A stretch of DNA of 64,000 nucleotides from SZUA-442 sp963792405 (GTDB taxonomy: Bacteria; Actinomycetota; Acidimicrobiia; Spongiisociales; UBA5794), in the NCBI GenBank assembly GCA_963792405.1, contig CAWBVU010000005.1:1-64000 (forward strand), given 5' to 3'. Positions 53,657 through 63,551 of the stretch are shown piece after piece (within the stretch, counting starts at the first letter, position 1; every line of letters starts with the position of its first letter). The notes beneath the pieces are model-generated. The model was not told the DNA's origin and ran no database searches. It saw only the letters and a program-made list of their open reading frames with translations. The translations under genes and the position numbers were made by a program.

Positions 53657-54112
53657 TCAGCTCGTGGCGATCGTCGCAGCCACAGACCCGATCACCGCGA
53701 TGGCACCGAGGACCACGGCTGCCGTGGCGACAACCCTCCGCGAGGTGTCCGCCTCGCCCCGGCCTGTCTGGTATCCGACGAGAGCGCCTGCCCCACCGAG
53801 GATCAGTGGAACCATCGTCCAGAACGCGACAAACGAGGTGACGAACGCGATCACCGACACGACGAGCCCTGCTGCAGGCCTTCCGCGTCGGACGAGCGGC
53901 GGCACGAGGAGGGTGAAGGTCGCGATCGCGATCAGCCCCACGACCCCGACGAACACCCAATCACCGACACCGGGAGCGACCTCCGCCCCCCTGAGGTCGG
54001 CGGTCAGGATTCCGACGATGGGCAATCCGACGGCGACCAGGAAGGTGAGGATCCCCACACTCCTGATGTGGTTGGTCGTCGTCGCATCTCGACGGGTGGC
54101 TTCGATGGTCAT
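53657..54112 (-). CDS. Small four-helix membrane protein, unknown function
   Basis: The protein has 151 residues from ATG 54112. Hydrophobic segments lie near 18-38, 53-72, 82-102 and 124-148. A polar, Arg/Thr-rich N-terminal tail (MTIEATRRDATTTNH) and a cytosolic loop (GYQTGRGEADTSRR) are seen. The pattern is like DUF4190-type actinobacterial membrane proteins, but I cannot assign it firmly. GGAGG-like sequence (AAGGAGGAGG) lies before the ATG and decides the start. Confidence 0.6.
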   Translation of the reverse strand: MTIEATRRDATTTNHIRSVGILTFLVAVGLPIVGILTADLRGAEVAPGVGDWVFVGVVGLIAIATFTLLVPPLVRRGRPAAGLVVSVIAFVTSFVAFWTMVPLILGGAGALVGYQTGRGEADTSRRVVATAAVVLGAIAVIGSVAATIATS

Positions 54113-54291
54113 GATGAGCGCCTCCTCCTTCTCGCTGGAACGCTCGCCACAACGTACGTCCACAGCGAACGGACGCATCGGCCCCCGGTACCGATCCGGC
54201 CGTCCCCCGGTGGATAGCCGCCGTCCGATGATCCAACCAGGGTTGGAGGGGACTCGAACCCCGGAGGCACGCCCGCCACGGTCACGGAACG

Positions 54292-54297
54292 TACACT
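54292..54297 (+). promoter_or_regulatory. -10 box TACACT of leaderless histidine kinase gene
   Basis: TACACT is six bases before ATG 54304. Confidence 0.5.
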
Positions 54298-54303
54298 CGA
54301 CCG

Positions 54304-55494
54304 ATGAACGCCGGCAGGCAACCAGCGCGTTTCGGCCCAGTGCGGCGCCGTTGGCAAGCGATGTCCTTCGGGGCGAGGGACGGCGCCTTCGCTGCCCTAC
54401 TCACCGTCATCACCCAGATCGAGCTCCTGACATCGACCTCGATTGAGGGCTCCCCCGTCGTGCAGAGCGCATCATTCGCCGCGATGACGTTGTCCGTCGC
54501 ATGGCGCAGGTCCATGCCGCTCCTCGCAGCAGGGATGGTGTCGGTCGGGCTGGTAACGCAGACGCTCGTCGGCGAAGCACCCATCGCCGGAGGGTTCATC
54601 GCCGTCCTCGTCGTGATGTACTCCGTGGCGTCGTACTCCGGGCTCAGGATCGCACTGGTGGGAGGAGCGATGATCCTGGCAGCGGCGTTCGTCTACCCGC
54701 TCGTCGCGGACGTCGTCTTCGCTGACGAGGTCGTGAACGCCTTCCTCCTCGTCGGCCCGTGGGTGTTCGGGCGGTCGATCCGGTACAGACAGGCTCGGGC
54801 CGTCGACGCAGAGGCCGAAGCGATGCGGCTGGCCGTCGAGCGCGACATGGACGTCGAGAAGGCCATCCTCAGGGAACGGGGACGGATCGCTCGCGACATG
54901 CACGATGTCGTGGCCCACGGTGTCAGCATGATGGTCCTCCAGAGTGGGGCGGCCCGTCAGATCATCGTGTCCGATCCGGCGAGGTCCCAGGAGCTCCTGT
55001 TGAACGTCGAGGATTCCGGACGCCAGGCCCTCCACGAGATGCGGCTCATGCTCGAGGTGCTGAAGACTCCTGCCGCGGACTCTCCCGACGCAGCGAGCGC
55101 CCTCACCATCGAATCGATCGCGACGCTGGCGGACCGCGCCTCCGGAGCCGACACCTCCGTGACGTTCGAGATCGTCGGGAACAGACGACCCTTGCCGCCG
55201 GGCCTCGAATCCAGTGTCTATCGCATCACACAGGAGGCGATCACCAACGCCGTGCGCCACGGGAGCGCACGATCGATCGGGGTTGAACTCGCCTTCGAGG
55301 AGGATCTCCTCCAGGTGTCGATCACCGATGACGGCGCACAGGAGGCGCCGCCGACGAATGCGATCGGGGGGAATGGGATCGTCGGCATGCGAGCACGCGC
55401 GGAGCTGTTCGGAGGGACACTCGATGCGGGCCCGCGTACCGATGCGAGCGGATGGAGGGTCACCGCCACCCTCCCGATCACCGTGCCGGCATGA
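54304..55494 (+). CDS. NarL-type sensor histidine kinase
   Basis: The protein has 396 residues. Four to five membrane segments (about 30-160) are followed by a HisKA_3 dimerisation box with phospho-acceptor H200 (ARDMHDVVAHGVSM). An HATPase_c domain contains the N-box (YRITQEAITNAVRHG), ITDDG and GGNGIVGMRARAEL. It probably phosphorylates the overlapping response regulator (stop and ATG share ATGA). The ligand is unknown. Confidence 0.87.
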   Translation: MNAGRQPARFGPVRRRWQAMSFGARDGAFAALLTVITQIELLTSTSIEGSPVVQSASFAAMTLSVAWRRSMPLLAAGMVSVGLVTQTLVGEAPIAGGFIAVLVVMYSVASYSGLRIALVGGAMILAAAFVYPLVADVVFADEVVNAFLLVGPWVFGRSIRYRQARAVDAEAEAMRLAVERDMDVEKAILRERGRIARDMHDVVAHGVSMMVLQSGAARQIIVSDPARSQELLLNVEDSGRQALHEMRLMLEVLKTPAADSPDAASALTIESIATLADRASGADTSVTFEIVGNRRPLPPGLESSVYRITQEAITNAVRHGSARSIGVELAFEEDLLQVSITDDGAQEAPPTNAIGGNGIVGMRARAELFGGTLDAGPRTDASGWRVTATLPITVPA

Positions 55495-56168
55495 CCATCC
55501 GCGTCGTGATCGCCGACGACGAGGCGCTGGTACGGGCGGGCCTGCGATTGATCATCGATGCATCGCCGGACATGGCCGTCGTGGGCGAGGCGCCCGACGG
55601 GGCCGAAGCCGCCCGTTTGGTTCGAGAGCTCGCACCCGACGTCATCCTCATGGACGTTCAGATGCCGATCGCCGACGGGCTCGAGGCGACGCGACGCATC
55701 GTGCAGTCGGGCAGCCGAACGAACATCCTCATCCTGACCACCTTCGACCGGGACGACTACCTCTACACGACGATGAAGGCGGGAGCGAGCGGCTACCTCC
55801 TCAAGTCGAGCCCGCCCGAGCAGCTGGTCAATGCCGTGCGGGTCGTCGCGACTGGCGATGCGCTCCTGGCTCCGGAGATCACGCGGCGACTCATCGACGA
55901 CTACACGGGGCGGCCACAGCCCGGAACGGCTCCGCGGCAGTTCGATGCCCTCACCGACAAGGAGACCGAGGTGCTCCTCCTCATCGCTTCGGGCAGGTCG
56001 AACAATGAGATCGCGGAGCAGCTCTTCGTCGCCGAGTCGACCGTCAAGACGCACATCAACAGGATCCTCGCCAAGCTCGATGCGAGGGATCGGGTCCAAC
56101 TCGTGATCCAGGCATACGAGTCCGGCCTCGTCCAGCCGGGACGGCACGAGGCAGACCCTCGGCAATGA
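55491..56168 (+). CDS. NarL/LuxR-family response regulator
   Basis: The protein has 225 residues. The receiver holds D9/D10, phospho-acceptor D55 (VILMDVQMP) and K105 (GYLLKSS). The GerE/LuxR helix-turn-helix covers about 150-215 (LTDKETEVLLLIASGRSNNEIAEQLF, STVKTHINRI). The start is ATG 55491, overlapping the kinase stop. The next gene begins within its stop (CAATGACG), so all three form one operon. Confidence 0.9.
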   Translation: MTIRVVIADDEALVRAGLRLIIDASPDMAVVGEAPDGAEAARLVRELAPDVILMDVQMPIADGLEATRRIVQSGSRTNILILTTFDRDDYLYTTMKAGASGYLLKSSPPEQLVNAVRVVATGDALLAPEITRRLIDDYTGRPQPGTAPRQFDALTDKETEVLLLIASGRSNNEIAEQLFVAESTVKTHINRILAKLDARDRVQLVIQAYESGLVQPGRHEADPRQ

Positions 56169-56947
56169 CGCGACCTCGACCTTCGCTGCCGCTGCGGCGG
56201 TGGCCCATGAGCCACGGGCTCCTCGGCAGGGCCCACTGGGAACTCGGGGAGCTCGAGAAGGCCCTCGCATCGTTCGAGGACGCGCGCCGGACCGGGAGGG
56301 AAGGCGGCCAACCCTTCAGCGATGCGTTGGGGTCCTCAGGAATGGCCGCGGCGTACGCCGTCTTCGGCGACCGGGCTCGGGCGCAGTCGCTGCTGGACGA
56401 GACCCGGATCGGCGAAGGGCCGATGGGCGACTACTTCGCATCGACCTCGTGGTACTACGTCGGGCTCACCCACCTGCTCACGGGCGACGCCACCTCGGCC
56501 GTCGACGCGTTCACGCGGGGGATCGCAGCGCCGGCGGTCGTGCAGTACATCGATCGACCCCGGCTCCTCGTGGGTCTGACCCTGGCCCTCATCGACGCGG
56601 GCGACGTCGAGCGGGCACGCACCATCCTCGACGAGGCCCGCGAGTTCGTCATCCAGAAGCACCTCGACCCGTCAGACCCCGAGCTCACCCTGGCCATCGG
56701 GGCCCTCCGAGCGGCAGTCGGTGACACCGTCGAAGCACGGCAGCTCCTCACGGAGGCCATCGCCGCGGCGGACGCAAAGGAGCACCGCTGGGTGGCCTTC
56801 CAAGCCGCCTGGACGCTCGCCGACATCACCGGATCGCTCGACGACGCCCACGATCGAGCCGAGGCCATGGCGTCCGGCTTCGACGATCCCGCCCTCGCGG
56901 CTTCGTTCAGGGCTCGCTGGGTCGATCGGGCGGCGTCACCGACCTGA
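56165..56947 (+). CDS. TPR-repeat protein of the two-component operon, possibly truncated
   Basis: The protein has 260 residues of repeated helix pairs (GRAHWELGELEKALASFEDARR, AAAYAVFGDRARAQSLLDE, LTLALIDAGDVERARTILDEAR, LRAAVGDTVEARQLLTEAI). It resembles the C-terminal TPR part of LAL regulators or TPR cyclases, and the N terminus (TRPRPSLPLRRWPMSHG) looks newly formed by joining to the response regulator stop. It may be a genuine partner or a decapitated remnant kept in frame. Confidence 0.6.
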   Translation: MTRPRPSLPLRRWPMSHGLLGRAHWELGELEKALASFEDARRTGREGGQPFSDALGSSGMAAAYAVFGDRARAQSLLDETRIGEGPMGDYFASTSWYYVGLTHLLTGDATSAVDAFTRGIAAPAVVQYIDRPRLLVGLTLALIDAGDVERARTILDEAREFVIQKHLDPSDPELTLAIGALRAAVGDTVEARQLLTEAIAAADAKEHRWVAFQAAWTLADITGSLDDAHDRAEAMASGFDDPALAASFRARWVDRAASPT

Positions 56948-56975
56948 CGATCGGCGGCCACCGGCCGTCCGAGTG

Positions 56976-58759
56976 TCAGTAGGCGGTCGTGCGAATCACC
57001 GGCTGGAAGAGCTCGGTCCGTCGCGCACACATCTCCACTGCGACACACTCGTCGCACCGGGGAGCTTCCACCTCCACGCACACCGCCCTGGCGTTGCGGA
57101 AGAAGAAGCCGTCCACGGCTGCCTGCGTGAGCCCGCTCAGTTCCACGAGTGACTGGATCGCGTCGAAGCAGGCGCCCCGGATCTCGTCCTCCTCGGCCTC
57201 GTCGACCCACGTCCGTCGCTCGACCCTCTGGCGCAGGTCGTCGTCGAGGATCTCGACGCACCCGGTGCGCAGGCAGCTCCGCATGAGGTGGTAGTCGACG
57301 ACGGGGGTGATCGACTCGGGATCGCGGAGATCGAGGAACCGCTCCGGACGGTTCGCGAGGATGATCGCCAGCAGGTTGGCCTTCTTGGCGAGCGGGTCCT
57401 CTGCGTAGCCGAGGAGCGTGGCGAGTCGCTCGAGGAGCGCCGCCGCGGGCCGGTCGGCACGGTTCGCGTCATCGAGGATCGCACCGAAGCCTCCGGGTCC
57501 GGAGAGGGCCTCCCCGTAGGCCTGCTGGAGGGCGCGATGCGTCTCGACGGAGGGGACGGGACACGAGCCTGAGTCGTCGGCGCAGACGGCGTCGAAGAGC
57601 ATCGGCTCGGACGCCGAACGGGCGGGGTCGAGCACGGAGGGATCCTCCGTGGCTGCACGGGTGAACGCCTGCCAGATGTAGTCCGAGCCCTTGAAGGTGC
57701 GCCCATCGGCGACGCCGTACATCGGCTCGACCCATCCACGGACGTCCGAGTACCAGAACCCGTACTGGTGGAGGGTCGCCATGGCCAGCATCTCCACCGC
57801 CCACAGCGCCCCCTCAGAGGGAAGCGGGAACCCGCAGAAGTCGAGGGAGGCCTCCGTCGCCTCGTCGGCGAGCATCCCGGCGACACGCCCGATCCGCTCA
57901 GCATCCTGACGGACCCTCGGCCCGACCAGGGCCGCCACCCGTGCCACGAGCTCCGTGGATCCGTAGCCGGACAGCGCCGTGCGTGCCGTGTCCCCCGCCG
58001 ATGCGATCGGGTCGGTGCCGCGCAGCCATCCGGCCAGGTAGCCGCCGCAGAACGCATCGCCCGCCCCAGTCGGGTCGACCACCATCACCGCTCGGCGGGA
58101 TGGCGGACGGCGTTGCCGCCCGCATGGACTGATGCCCCTCTGCGGCCCTCGGTGACGACGACCACCGACGTGGGAGGCGGTCCATCGGGGAAGAGGTCGG
58201 CGAACTCGGCTGCGTTGAGGAACAGGATCTCGGCCTCGGTGGCGAGGGTGCGGGCCGCGTCCCGATCCTCGTCGATGTCCGCGTGGAAGCTGCCGACCGA
58301 TAGCGTGCCCGAGAAGCCCCTCGCCCGGACGCCGTGAGCGAAGTCGAGCTGGCGCCGCGACGATGCCCCGAGGGGGCCGATGTGGAGGTGTCGGGCTCCG
58401 AGCCATGCGGAGGGCACGTCGTCGGGTTGCAGCGTGCGCTCGATCGACACGTCGGCCGCCAGGTACTCGGCGTCCTGCCGGTCGTCGTAGGCGATGTGGA
58501 ACGACGTGATGGGGCCGTCCCTCACGACGAGGCCCGCTCGCCTGATGCCTCCGGGCCCGAACGCCGATCCGATTTCCCTGGGAAGATGGGTGGGGATCGC
58601 CGCCACGAGCCCGACATCGATGCCGCCGGCGCGAGCCGCAAGCGCCGTGTTGAAGCCTGCCCCACCGGGGGCTCGCACGTCGCCATCGGGTCCGACCAGC
58701 CTGTCCATCGAAGGGCATCCGACGACGACGAGCTCGGGTGTGGAGGAGGTCAGGCCCAC
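56976..58759 (-). pseudogene. PfkB sugar kinase fused to a four-cysteine C-terminal domain, one frameshift
   Basis: The start is GTG 58759 (leaderless). VVVGCPSMDRLV and GGAGFNTALAARAGG are the PfkB N terminus; after about 220 residues the frame stops at 58085. The ATP-site motif DPTGAGDAFCGGYLAGW continues one frame over. Adding one G in GAGCGGTGATG joins them. A domain of about 280 residues follows with GRTFKGSDYIWQAF and ends C-x7-C-x2-C-x5-C (CVEVEAPRCDECVAVEMC), close to the Fe-S loop of HhH-GPD glycosylases. A link to nucleoside or base salvage is a guess. Confidence 0.65.
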
Positions 58760-58765
58760 ACGGTC

Positions 58766-58771
58766 ACGATA
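58766..58771 (-). promoter_or_regulatory. -10 box TATCGT of leaderless PfkB gene
   Basis: TATCGT is six bases upstream of GTG 58759. Confidence 0.5.
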
Positions 58772-58772
58772 C

Positions 58773-58817
58773 CCCGGGCACGCAGGGCGCGGCGGCCACC
58801 ACCCGGCGATGCCCGGG
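58773..58817 (-). terminator. Weak hairpin after the MMPL gene
   Basis: CCCGGGCA (about 58774-58781) and TGCCCGGG (about 58810-58817) are perfect complements separated by a long loop, between the MMPL stop and the next promoter. It could end MMPL transcripts. Confidence 0.3.
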
Positions 58818-58855
58818 TGCGGCGACGGGTGGCACGCCGACCGGGCTGTTCGACC

Positions 58856-61072
58856 TCAGCGCTGCTCCACCAAGGTCTCGACCGTGGCGGCATCCTCTTC
58901 GATCACATCGGGTTTGCCCTCGATGTGGATCTGGGGGATCCACCCGAGCCAGGACGGGAAGTACCAGTTGGCATCCCCGAGGAGCTTCATGGCCGACGGA
59001 ACCAGGAGCGACCTGACGATGGTCGCATCGAGGATGACCGCGACAGCGAGGCCGAACCCCATCTGCTGGAACATCACGAGATCCCCGGTGGCGAACCCTC
59101 CGAAGACCGCCACCATGATCAGGGCGGCGCCGGTGATGATCGCCCCCGTCGATCCCAGGCCGAAGGCGACCGACGCGTCGTTGTCCCCTGTCACGTCGTA
59201 GTGCTCCTTGATCCGGCTGAGCAGGAAGATGTGGTAGTCCATCGAGAGGCCGAACAGCACCGTGAACAGGAACAGCGGGATCCACGCCTCGATCACGTCG
59301 GTCTGGGTGAAGCCGAACAGGTTCGCGCCCACGCCGCGCTGGAACACGAGCACGAGGAGCCCGTAGGCCGCCCCGACCGAGAGCAGGTTCATGAGGATCG
59401 CCTTGATCGGAACCACGATCGAGCGGAATCCGACCATCAGCAGGAGGAAGCTCAGGCCGAGCACCCACACGAAGATCAGCGGCGTCCTGGCGTCGAGGGC
59501 CTCCGTGAAGTCCAGGATCGAAGCCGCGGCACCCGTCACGAGGACCTCACCGGACACGTCGGCGAACACGTCGGGGATCGTCTCGGTGCGCAGTTCGGTC
59601 ACGCCGCTCCTGGCTTCGCTGGTGGAAGGATCGACCTTCGTCACCGCACGGATGATGCCGATCTGGCCATCAGGGGAGGGCGCCACGGTCACGTCGCCGT
59701 AGGTGGGGTCGGCGTCGAGCACCGATTGGAGCTGGACCGCCGCGGCCTGGACGTCCGGCGACGTCGGGTCCGCGTCGACGACGATCGTGGTGGTCACGAT
59801 GCCGATGTCGAAGTCCCTATTGAGCACCTCGAAGGCATGCACCTCGTCACTGTCCGCCGGGAGGGACTCGATGAAGTTCGATCCCGTCTGGAGCTGGAGA
59901 TACGGCAGTGCACACAGGACGAGAATGCCGACGGCGATCACCAGCGTCGTCACCGGCCGCTTCATGACCGAGTGGGCGATCCGTTGCCACATGCGGCTGC
60001 CGCCCTCGTGGTAGATGGTGCGAGGCATCCACGGGAGCCTCAGCAGGTTCACCCTGTCGCCGAGCAGCCCGAGGATGGCGGGCAGCAGGGTCACCGCCGC
60101 GACCACGGCGGCGATCACGACCAGGATCGCCCCGAGACCGAGGCTCCGCATCACGGTGAACGGCATGAACGCGAGACCGGTCAGGGCGATCACCACCGTC
60201 AGCCCTGAGAAGAACACGGCACGGGTCGCCGTGTCACCGGCCCGCCCGACCGCATCGACGACGGCATGCCCTTTCGCCCGTTCCTCCCGGAAGCGCTGCA
60301 CCACGAACAGCGAGTAGTCGATCCCCACGGCGAGGCCGATCATGATGATCATGTTCTCGACGAAGAACGACAACTCGAAGGCACGACCGACGAGGGCGGT
60401 CAGCCCGAGCGCAGCGATGATCGCCACGATGGCGAGGATGATCGGAATGCCCGCGGCGACCACGGCACCGAAGACCAGGATCAGGATCACGATCGCGATC
60501 GGAAGGCCGAACGCCTCGCCACGCACGAGTGTCTGCTCGGCGAGTTCGTTGAATGCGACGTTGACGCTGCCCTCACCGAGGGTCGTGACGCGGAAGCCAT
60601 CCTCTTGCGCGCCCTCGATCACGACGAGGAGCGGTGCCACGACGTCGGTCGACTCACCGTCGGAGTCGAGCACGACGTGGATGAGGGCCACGGTGCCATC
60701 GGCAGAGACGAGGCCGGGGACACCGTCGCGATGGCTGACCGCACTGACCACGTGATCGGTGCCGCGCAGCGCGGTGGCGAGCTCATCGACCTTGGCCACG
60801 AAGCCCGGGGCGTCGATCGTCAGCCCGGTGGCCTCGACCACGACGAGTTCCTCGTTCGTGTCGGTGATCTGCGCGGAGTGGGCCTCGATGAGCTCGTCTG
60901 CCCTCTGGCTCTCCGTGGACACCAGCAGCTTGTCCTCGTTGGTCAGGACGTCGCCGAGCGATCCAGCCGCGAAGATGGCGGCCGCGAGCACCACCAGCCA
61001 GACGGAGATCATCCTCCAGGGATGCCGCGCGGCGGCTCCCGCTATTCGACCGGTGAACCCCAATTCATGCAT
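58856..61072 (-). CDS. MMPL/RND-family membrane transporter
   Basis: The protein has 738 residues. It has an N-terminal helix, a large extracytoplasmic loop, a six-helix block (LPIAIVILILVFGAVVAAGIPI, MIIMIGLAVGIDYSLFVVQRFREE), a second loop and a second block (LFTVLFGLSMDYHIFLLSRIKEHY), i.e. two repeats. GIDYSLF and SMDYHIF are the proton-relay aspartates of MMPL proteins, which export lipids or drugs using the proton gradient. The C-terminal 20 residues are acidic. No lipid-synthesis gene is adjacent. Confidence 0.88.
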   Translation of the reverse strand: MHELGFTGRIAGAAARHPWRMISVWLVVLAAAIFAAGSLGDVLTNEDKLLVSTESQRADELIEAHSAQITDTNEELVVVEATGLTIDAPGFVAKVDELATALRGTDHVVSAVSHRDGVPGLVSADGTVALIHVVLDSDGESTDVVAPLLVVIEGAQEDGFRVTTLGEGSVNVAFNELAEQTLVRGEAFGLPIAIVILILVFGAVVAAGIPIILAIVAIIAALGLTALVGRAFELSFFVENMIIMIGLAVGIDYSLFVVQRFREERAKGHAVVDAVGRAGDTATRAVFFSGLTVVIALTGLAFMPFTVMRSLGLGAILVVIAAVVAAVTLLPAILGLLGDRVNLLRLPWMPRTIYHEGGSRMWQRIAHSVMKRPVTTLVIAVGILVLCALPYLQLQTGSNFIESLPADSDEVHAFEVLNRDFDIGIVTTTIVVDADPTSPDVQAAAVQLQSVLDADPTYGDVTVAPSPDGQIGIIRAVTKVDPSTSEARSGVTELRTETIPDVFADVSGEVLVTGAAASILDFTEALDARTPLIFVWVLGLSFLLLMVGFRSIVVPIKAILMNLLSVGAAYGLLVLVFQRGVGANLFGFTQTDVIEAWIPLFLFTVLFGLSMDYHIFLLSRIKEHYDVTGDNDASVAFGLGSTGAIITGAALIMVAVFGGFATGDLVMFQQMGFGLAVAVILDATIVRSLLVPSAMKLLGDANWYFPSWLGWIPQIHIEGKPDVIEEDAATVETLVEQR

Positions 61073-61325
61073 GGACTCCTGCCTTCCTTGCCGATCAGCC
61101 GGTTGGGCCGCGAGTCGGCTGTAGGACCTTCCAAGGTCGTTCCGCCACCTCGACGAGGGCGACGGCGAGTCAGGAGTCGATCACGCCGATTGTATCCACA
61201 CATGTCCTGACCTGGAAGTGGCGTGAAGGCTGTTCGGGTGCGCCGTGCCATCGCGCCGACCTCCGCGCGCCACTCCGCTCGCAGCCGGGTAGGGTCGCCC
61301 GGATCGCCCGGACGAAGGAGACGCT

Positions 61326-62558
61326 GTGCCATCTCGCGAGATGATGAGGAAGTACGCCGAGGTGGCCATCCACGTCGGACTCGGGCTCGAGCCCGGGGAT
61401 CGGGTGCTCATCGAGATCCCAACCGCACTCCCCGATCTGGCCCACGACCTCGTCGACGTGGCATACGAGGGCGGTGCCGAGAACGTCGAGGTCCTCTGGG
61501 TCGATGCGGCGGTCGATCGTGCACGGTTCACCCACGGACGAGCGGCGGCCACCGAGACCATCTCGGAGCGCAGCCGATTCAAGGCGCTCGCCTTCGAGGA
61601 CGGGGTGTCGTACCTCCGGGTCTCCGCAGAGGACCCCGCATCGATGGCCGGCATCGATGCCGCCCTCGTCGGTGGATTCACGAAGCACAACAACCAATTC
61701 GTGTCACCTTCGCGAGCGGGACAGATGGCGCTCGAGATCCCCTGGGCAGTGATCGGCGCGCCCGTGCCCGGCTGGACGATGGCCGTGTTCCCCGACACCG
61801 ACCTCGACGAGGCCACCGAGCGGATGTGGGACGCCATCTTCCGGGCGTGCCGAGTCCACCGACCCGATCCGGCCAACGCGTGGCACCTCCACCTCGACGA
61901 CCTCATCGCACGACGGGACCACCTGACCACCCGGCGGTACGTCGCGCTTCGCTATCGGGGGCCCGGCACCGAACTCGAGATCGGGCTCCCCGATGGTGCG
62001 AGGTGGGATGGGGGCGCCGCAACGACATCGCACGGGCGCCGCTTCGCCCCCAACATCCCCACGGAGGAGGTCTTCACGTCCCCTCACCGCGACAAGGCGA
62101 ACGGTCGTGTGGAGGCGACCAAGCCGCTGAGCTACTTCGGGTCCCTCATCACCGGCTTCTGGCTCGAACTTCGCGACGGCGCCGTTGTGGACTGGGGCGC
62201 CGAGGGCGGCGGCGACGTGCTCGGCCAGATCCTGTCGACCGACGCGGGGTCAGCCCGCTTCGGGGAAGCCGCGATGGTGCCCCAGTCGGGAGCCGTCGCC
62301 GCCGAGGGGCTCGTGTGGAACAACACGCTCTACGACGAGAACGACGCCTGCCACATCGCCCTCGGCGCCTCGTACCCCACATGCCTCGAGGGTGGTCCTG
62401 CGCTCTCGGTCGACGAACGCCTCGCTGCAGGCCTGAACCAATCCTCCGTCCATGTCGACTTCGTCGTCGGCTCACCCGACGTGAGCGTCCACGGCGTATC
62501 GCCCGACGGATCGGAGGAGCCGATCATCCTCGGTGGCGAATGGGCCTTCTCGACCTGA
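61326..62558 (+). CDS. M29-family aminopeptidase (AmpS/thermophilic type)
   Basis: The protein has 410 residues from GTG 61326 with AAGGAG seven bases before. The M29 metal and active-site stretch NIPTEEVFTSPHRDKANG, VEATKPLSYFG and the C-terminal GGASYPTCLEGG-like HIALGASYPTC and SSVHVDFVVGSPD are all present in order, giving the two-metal ligands Glu, His, Tyr and Asp. It removes N-terminal residues from peptides. It stands alone, divergent from the MMPL gene. Confidence 0.85.
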   Translation: MPSREMMRKYAEVAIHVGLGLEPGDRVLIEIPTALPDLAHDLVDVAYEGGAENVEVLWVDAAVDRARFTHGRAAATETISERSRFKALAFEDGVSYLRVSAEDPASMAGIDAALVGGFTKHNNQFVSPSRAGQMALEIPWAVIGAPVPGWTMAVFPDTDLDEATERMWDAIFRACRVHRPDPANAWHLHLDDLIARRDHLTTRRYVALRYRGPGTELEIGLPDGARWDGGAATTSHGRRFAPNIPTEEVFTSPHRDKANGRVEATKPLSYFGSLITGFWLELRDGAVVDWGAEGGGDVLGQILSTDAGSARFGEAAMVPQSGAVAAEGLVWNNTLYDENDACHIALGASYPTCLEGGPALSVDERLAAGLNQSSVHVDFVVGSPDVSVHGVSPDGSEEPIILGGEWAFST

Positions 62559-62657
62559 AGGAGTCGACGTTCCTGGCCACGCGAATGCCTGGGGAAGGCA
62601 CGATCGGATCCCCCACACATGGATCAGGGTCGGGTCCGGGACTCGACCGTCGTGCGA

Positions 62658-63458
62658 TCAGCCGCCCGATCGGCCCTCATCGTCGATGTCCGTGGCGGGG
62701 TCGGCTGGGACGTCCGCTCGCCCCTCGATGGGGACGGCCTCGTCGACGATCTCGTCGCCCTCTTCCGGGACGGCCCCCACCTCGTCTCTGGAGTCCGTGG
62801 GGGAGCCAACGGAGGTTTCCACCCCTGCGCCGATGCTCATCGACTCCTCGACGACCTCGACATCCAACTCCTCGACGGCCCCGTCAGCTGCGCACTCCCC
62901 GAAGCAGTAGACCGCGCCCGCTGAGCCCCCGACCGACACTCGATCGGACTGCCAGGCCTGGGTGCCCGTGATGCCGGCGACGGTGGTGAGGAGCCTCCCG
63001 AGAATCGGGATGCGCGCCCGCTGGACACCGACGACCTCGACCTCGAGACCACTCCAGTCATCGGCGACGGCATTGGCGTCTCCCTTGGTGATGAACTCGC
63101 CGTCGGGTTCCACAGAAACGACGCGGTGGGTCACAACCTGTCCGTCGACCTCGAGGGTGACGATCATCCCCTCCTCGAGAACCGCAGGCGGCCGGGTGAG
63201 CACGATCGCATCACCCTTCACGAGCGTGGGCTGCATCGACGCGCCGTCGATCGCGACGATGCGATACCACCGGTTGTTGGCGAGGCCGTATCCGATCAGA
63301 GCCACGACGATGACAGCGGCGATCAGGGCCGCATCGAGCACCCACAGCGCTGCCGGACGAGTCGGACGTTGCCGCTCCATCCCGGTCGCGAGGTCGCGAC
63401 GGGCGTCGGCAAGCGCCTGCTGGAAGATCGGGTTCTGCTCGTAGGTCTGGTAGGTCAT
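62658..63458 (-). CDS. SipW-like signal peptidase I with long acidic tail
   Basis: The protein has 266 residues from ATG 63458. A membrane anchor (about 36-60) is followed by the catalytic Ser in IDGASMQPTL (S74), the box GDAIVLTRPP, H111 (VTHRVVSV) in place of the usual lysine, and ITKGDANAVAD. Ser-His pairing marks the SipW/archaeal type. A second hydrophobic stretch follows near 155. The last 80 residues are strongly acidic (EELDVEVVEES, DEIVDEAVP). It follows the TasA-like gene, the expected substrate. Confidence 0.8.
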   Translation of the reverse strand: MTYQTYEQNPIFQQALADARRDLATGMERQRPTRPAALWVLDAALIAAVIVVALIGYGLANNRWYRIVAIDGASMQPTLVKGDAIVLTRPPAVLEEGMIVTLEVDGQVVTHRVVSVEPDGEFITKGDANAVADDWSGLEVEVVGVQRARIPILGRLLTTVAGITGTQAWQSDRVSVGGSAGAVYCFGECAADGAVEELDVEVVEESMSIGAGVETSVGSPTDSRDEVGAVPEEGDEIVDEAVPIEGRADVPADPATDIDDEGRSGG

Positions 63459-63551
63459 CGCCTCATCCCACCGGGGTCGTGCTCCCCCCGCGTGCACGGA
63501 TGCCGTCCACACAGGAGGAGCGTGTTCCCCATCACAAGATGGCGACCAGCA

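Noticed and set aside
54235..54266. tRNA T-arm-like sequence (GGGG-TTCGAGT-CCCC on the minus strand)
   Set aside because: No matching acceptor, D or anticodon arm lies at tRNA distance upstream, so it is a chance or relic match and not a tRNA gene.
58334..60208. Plus-strand 624-residue frame over the MMPL gene
   Set aside because: Asp/Arg/His-rich antisense shadow of the transporter; no start signal and no domain.
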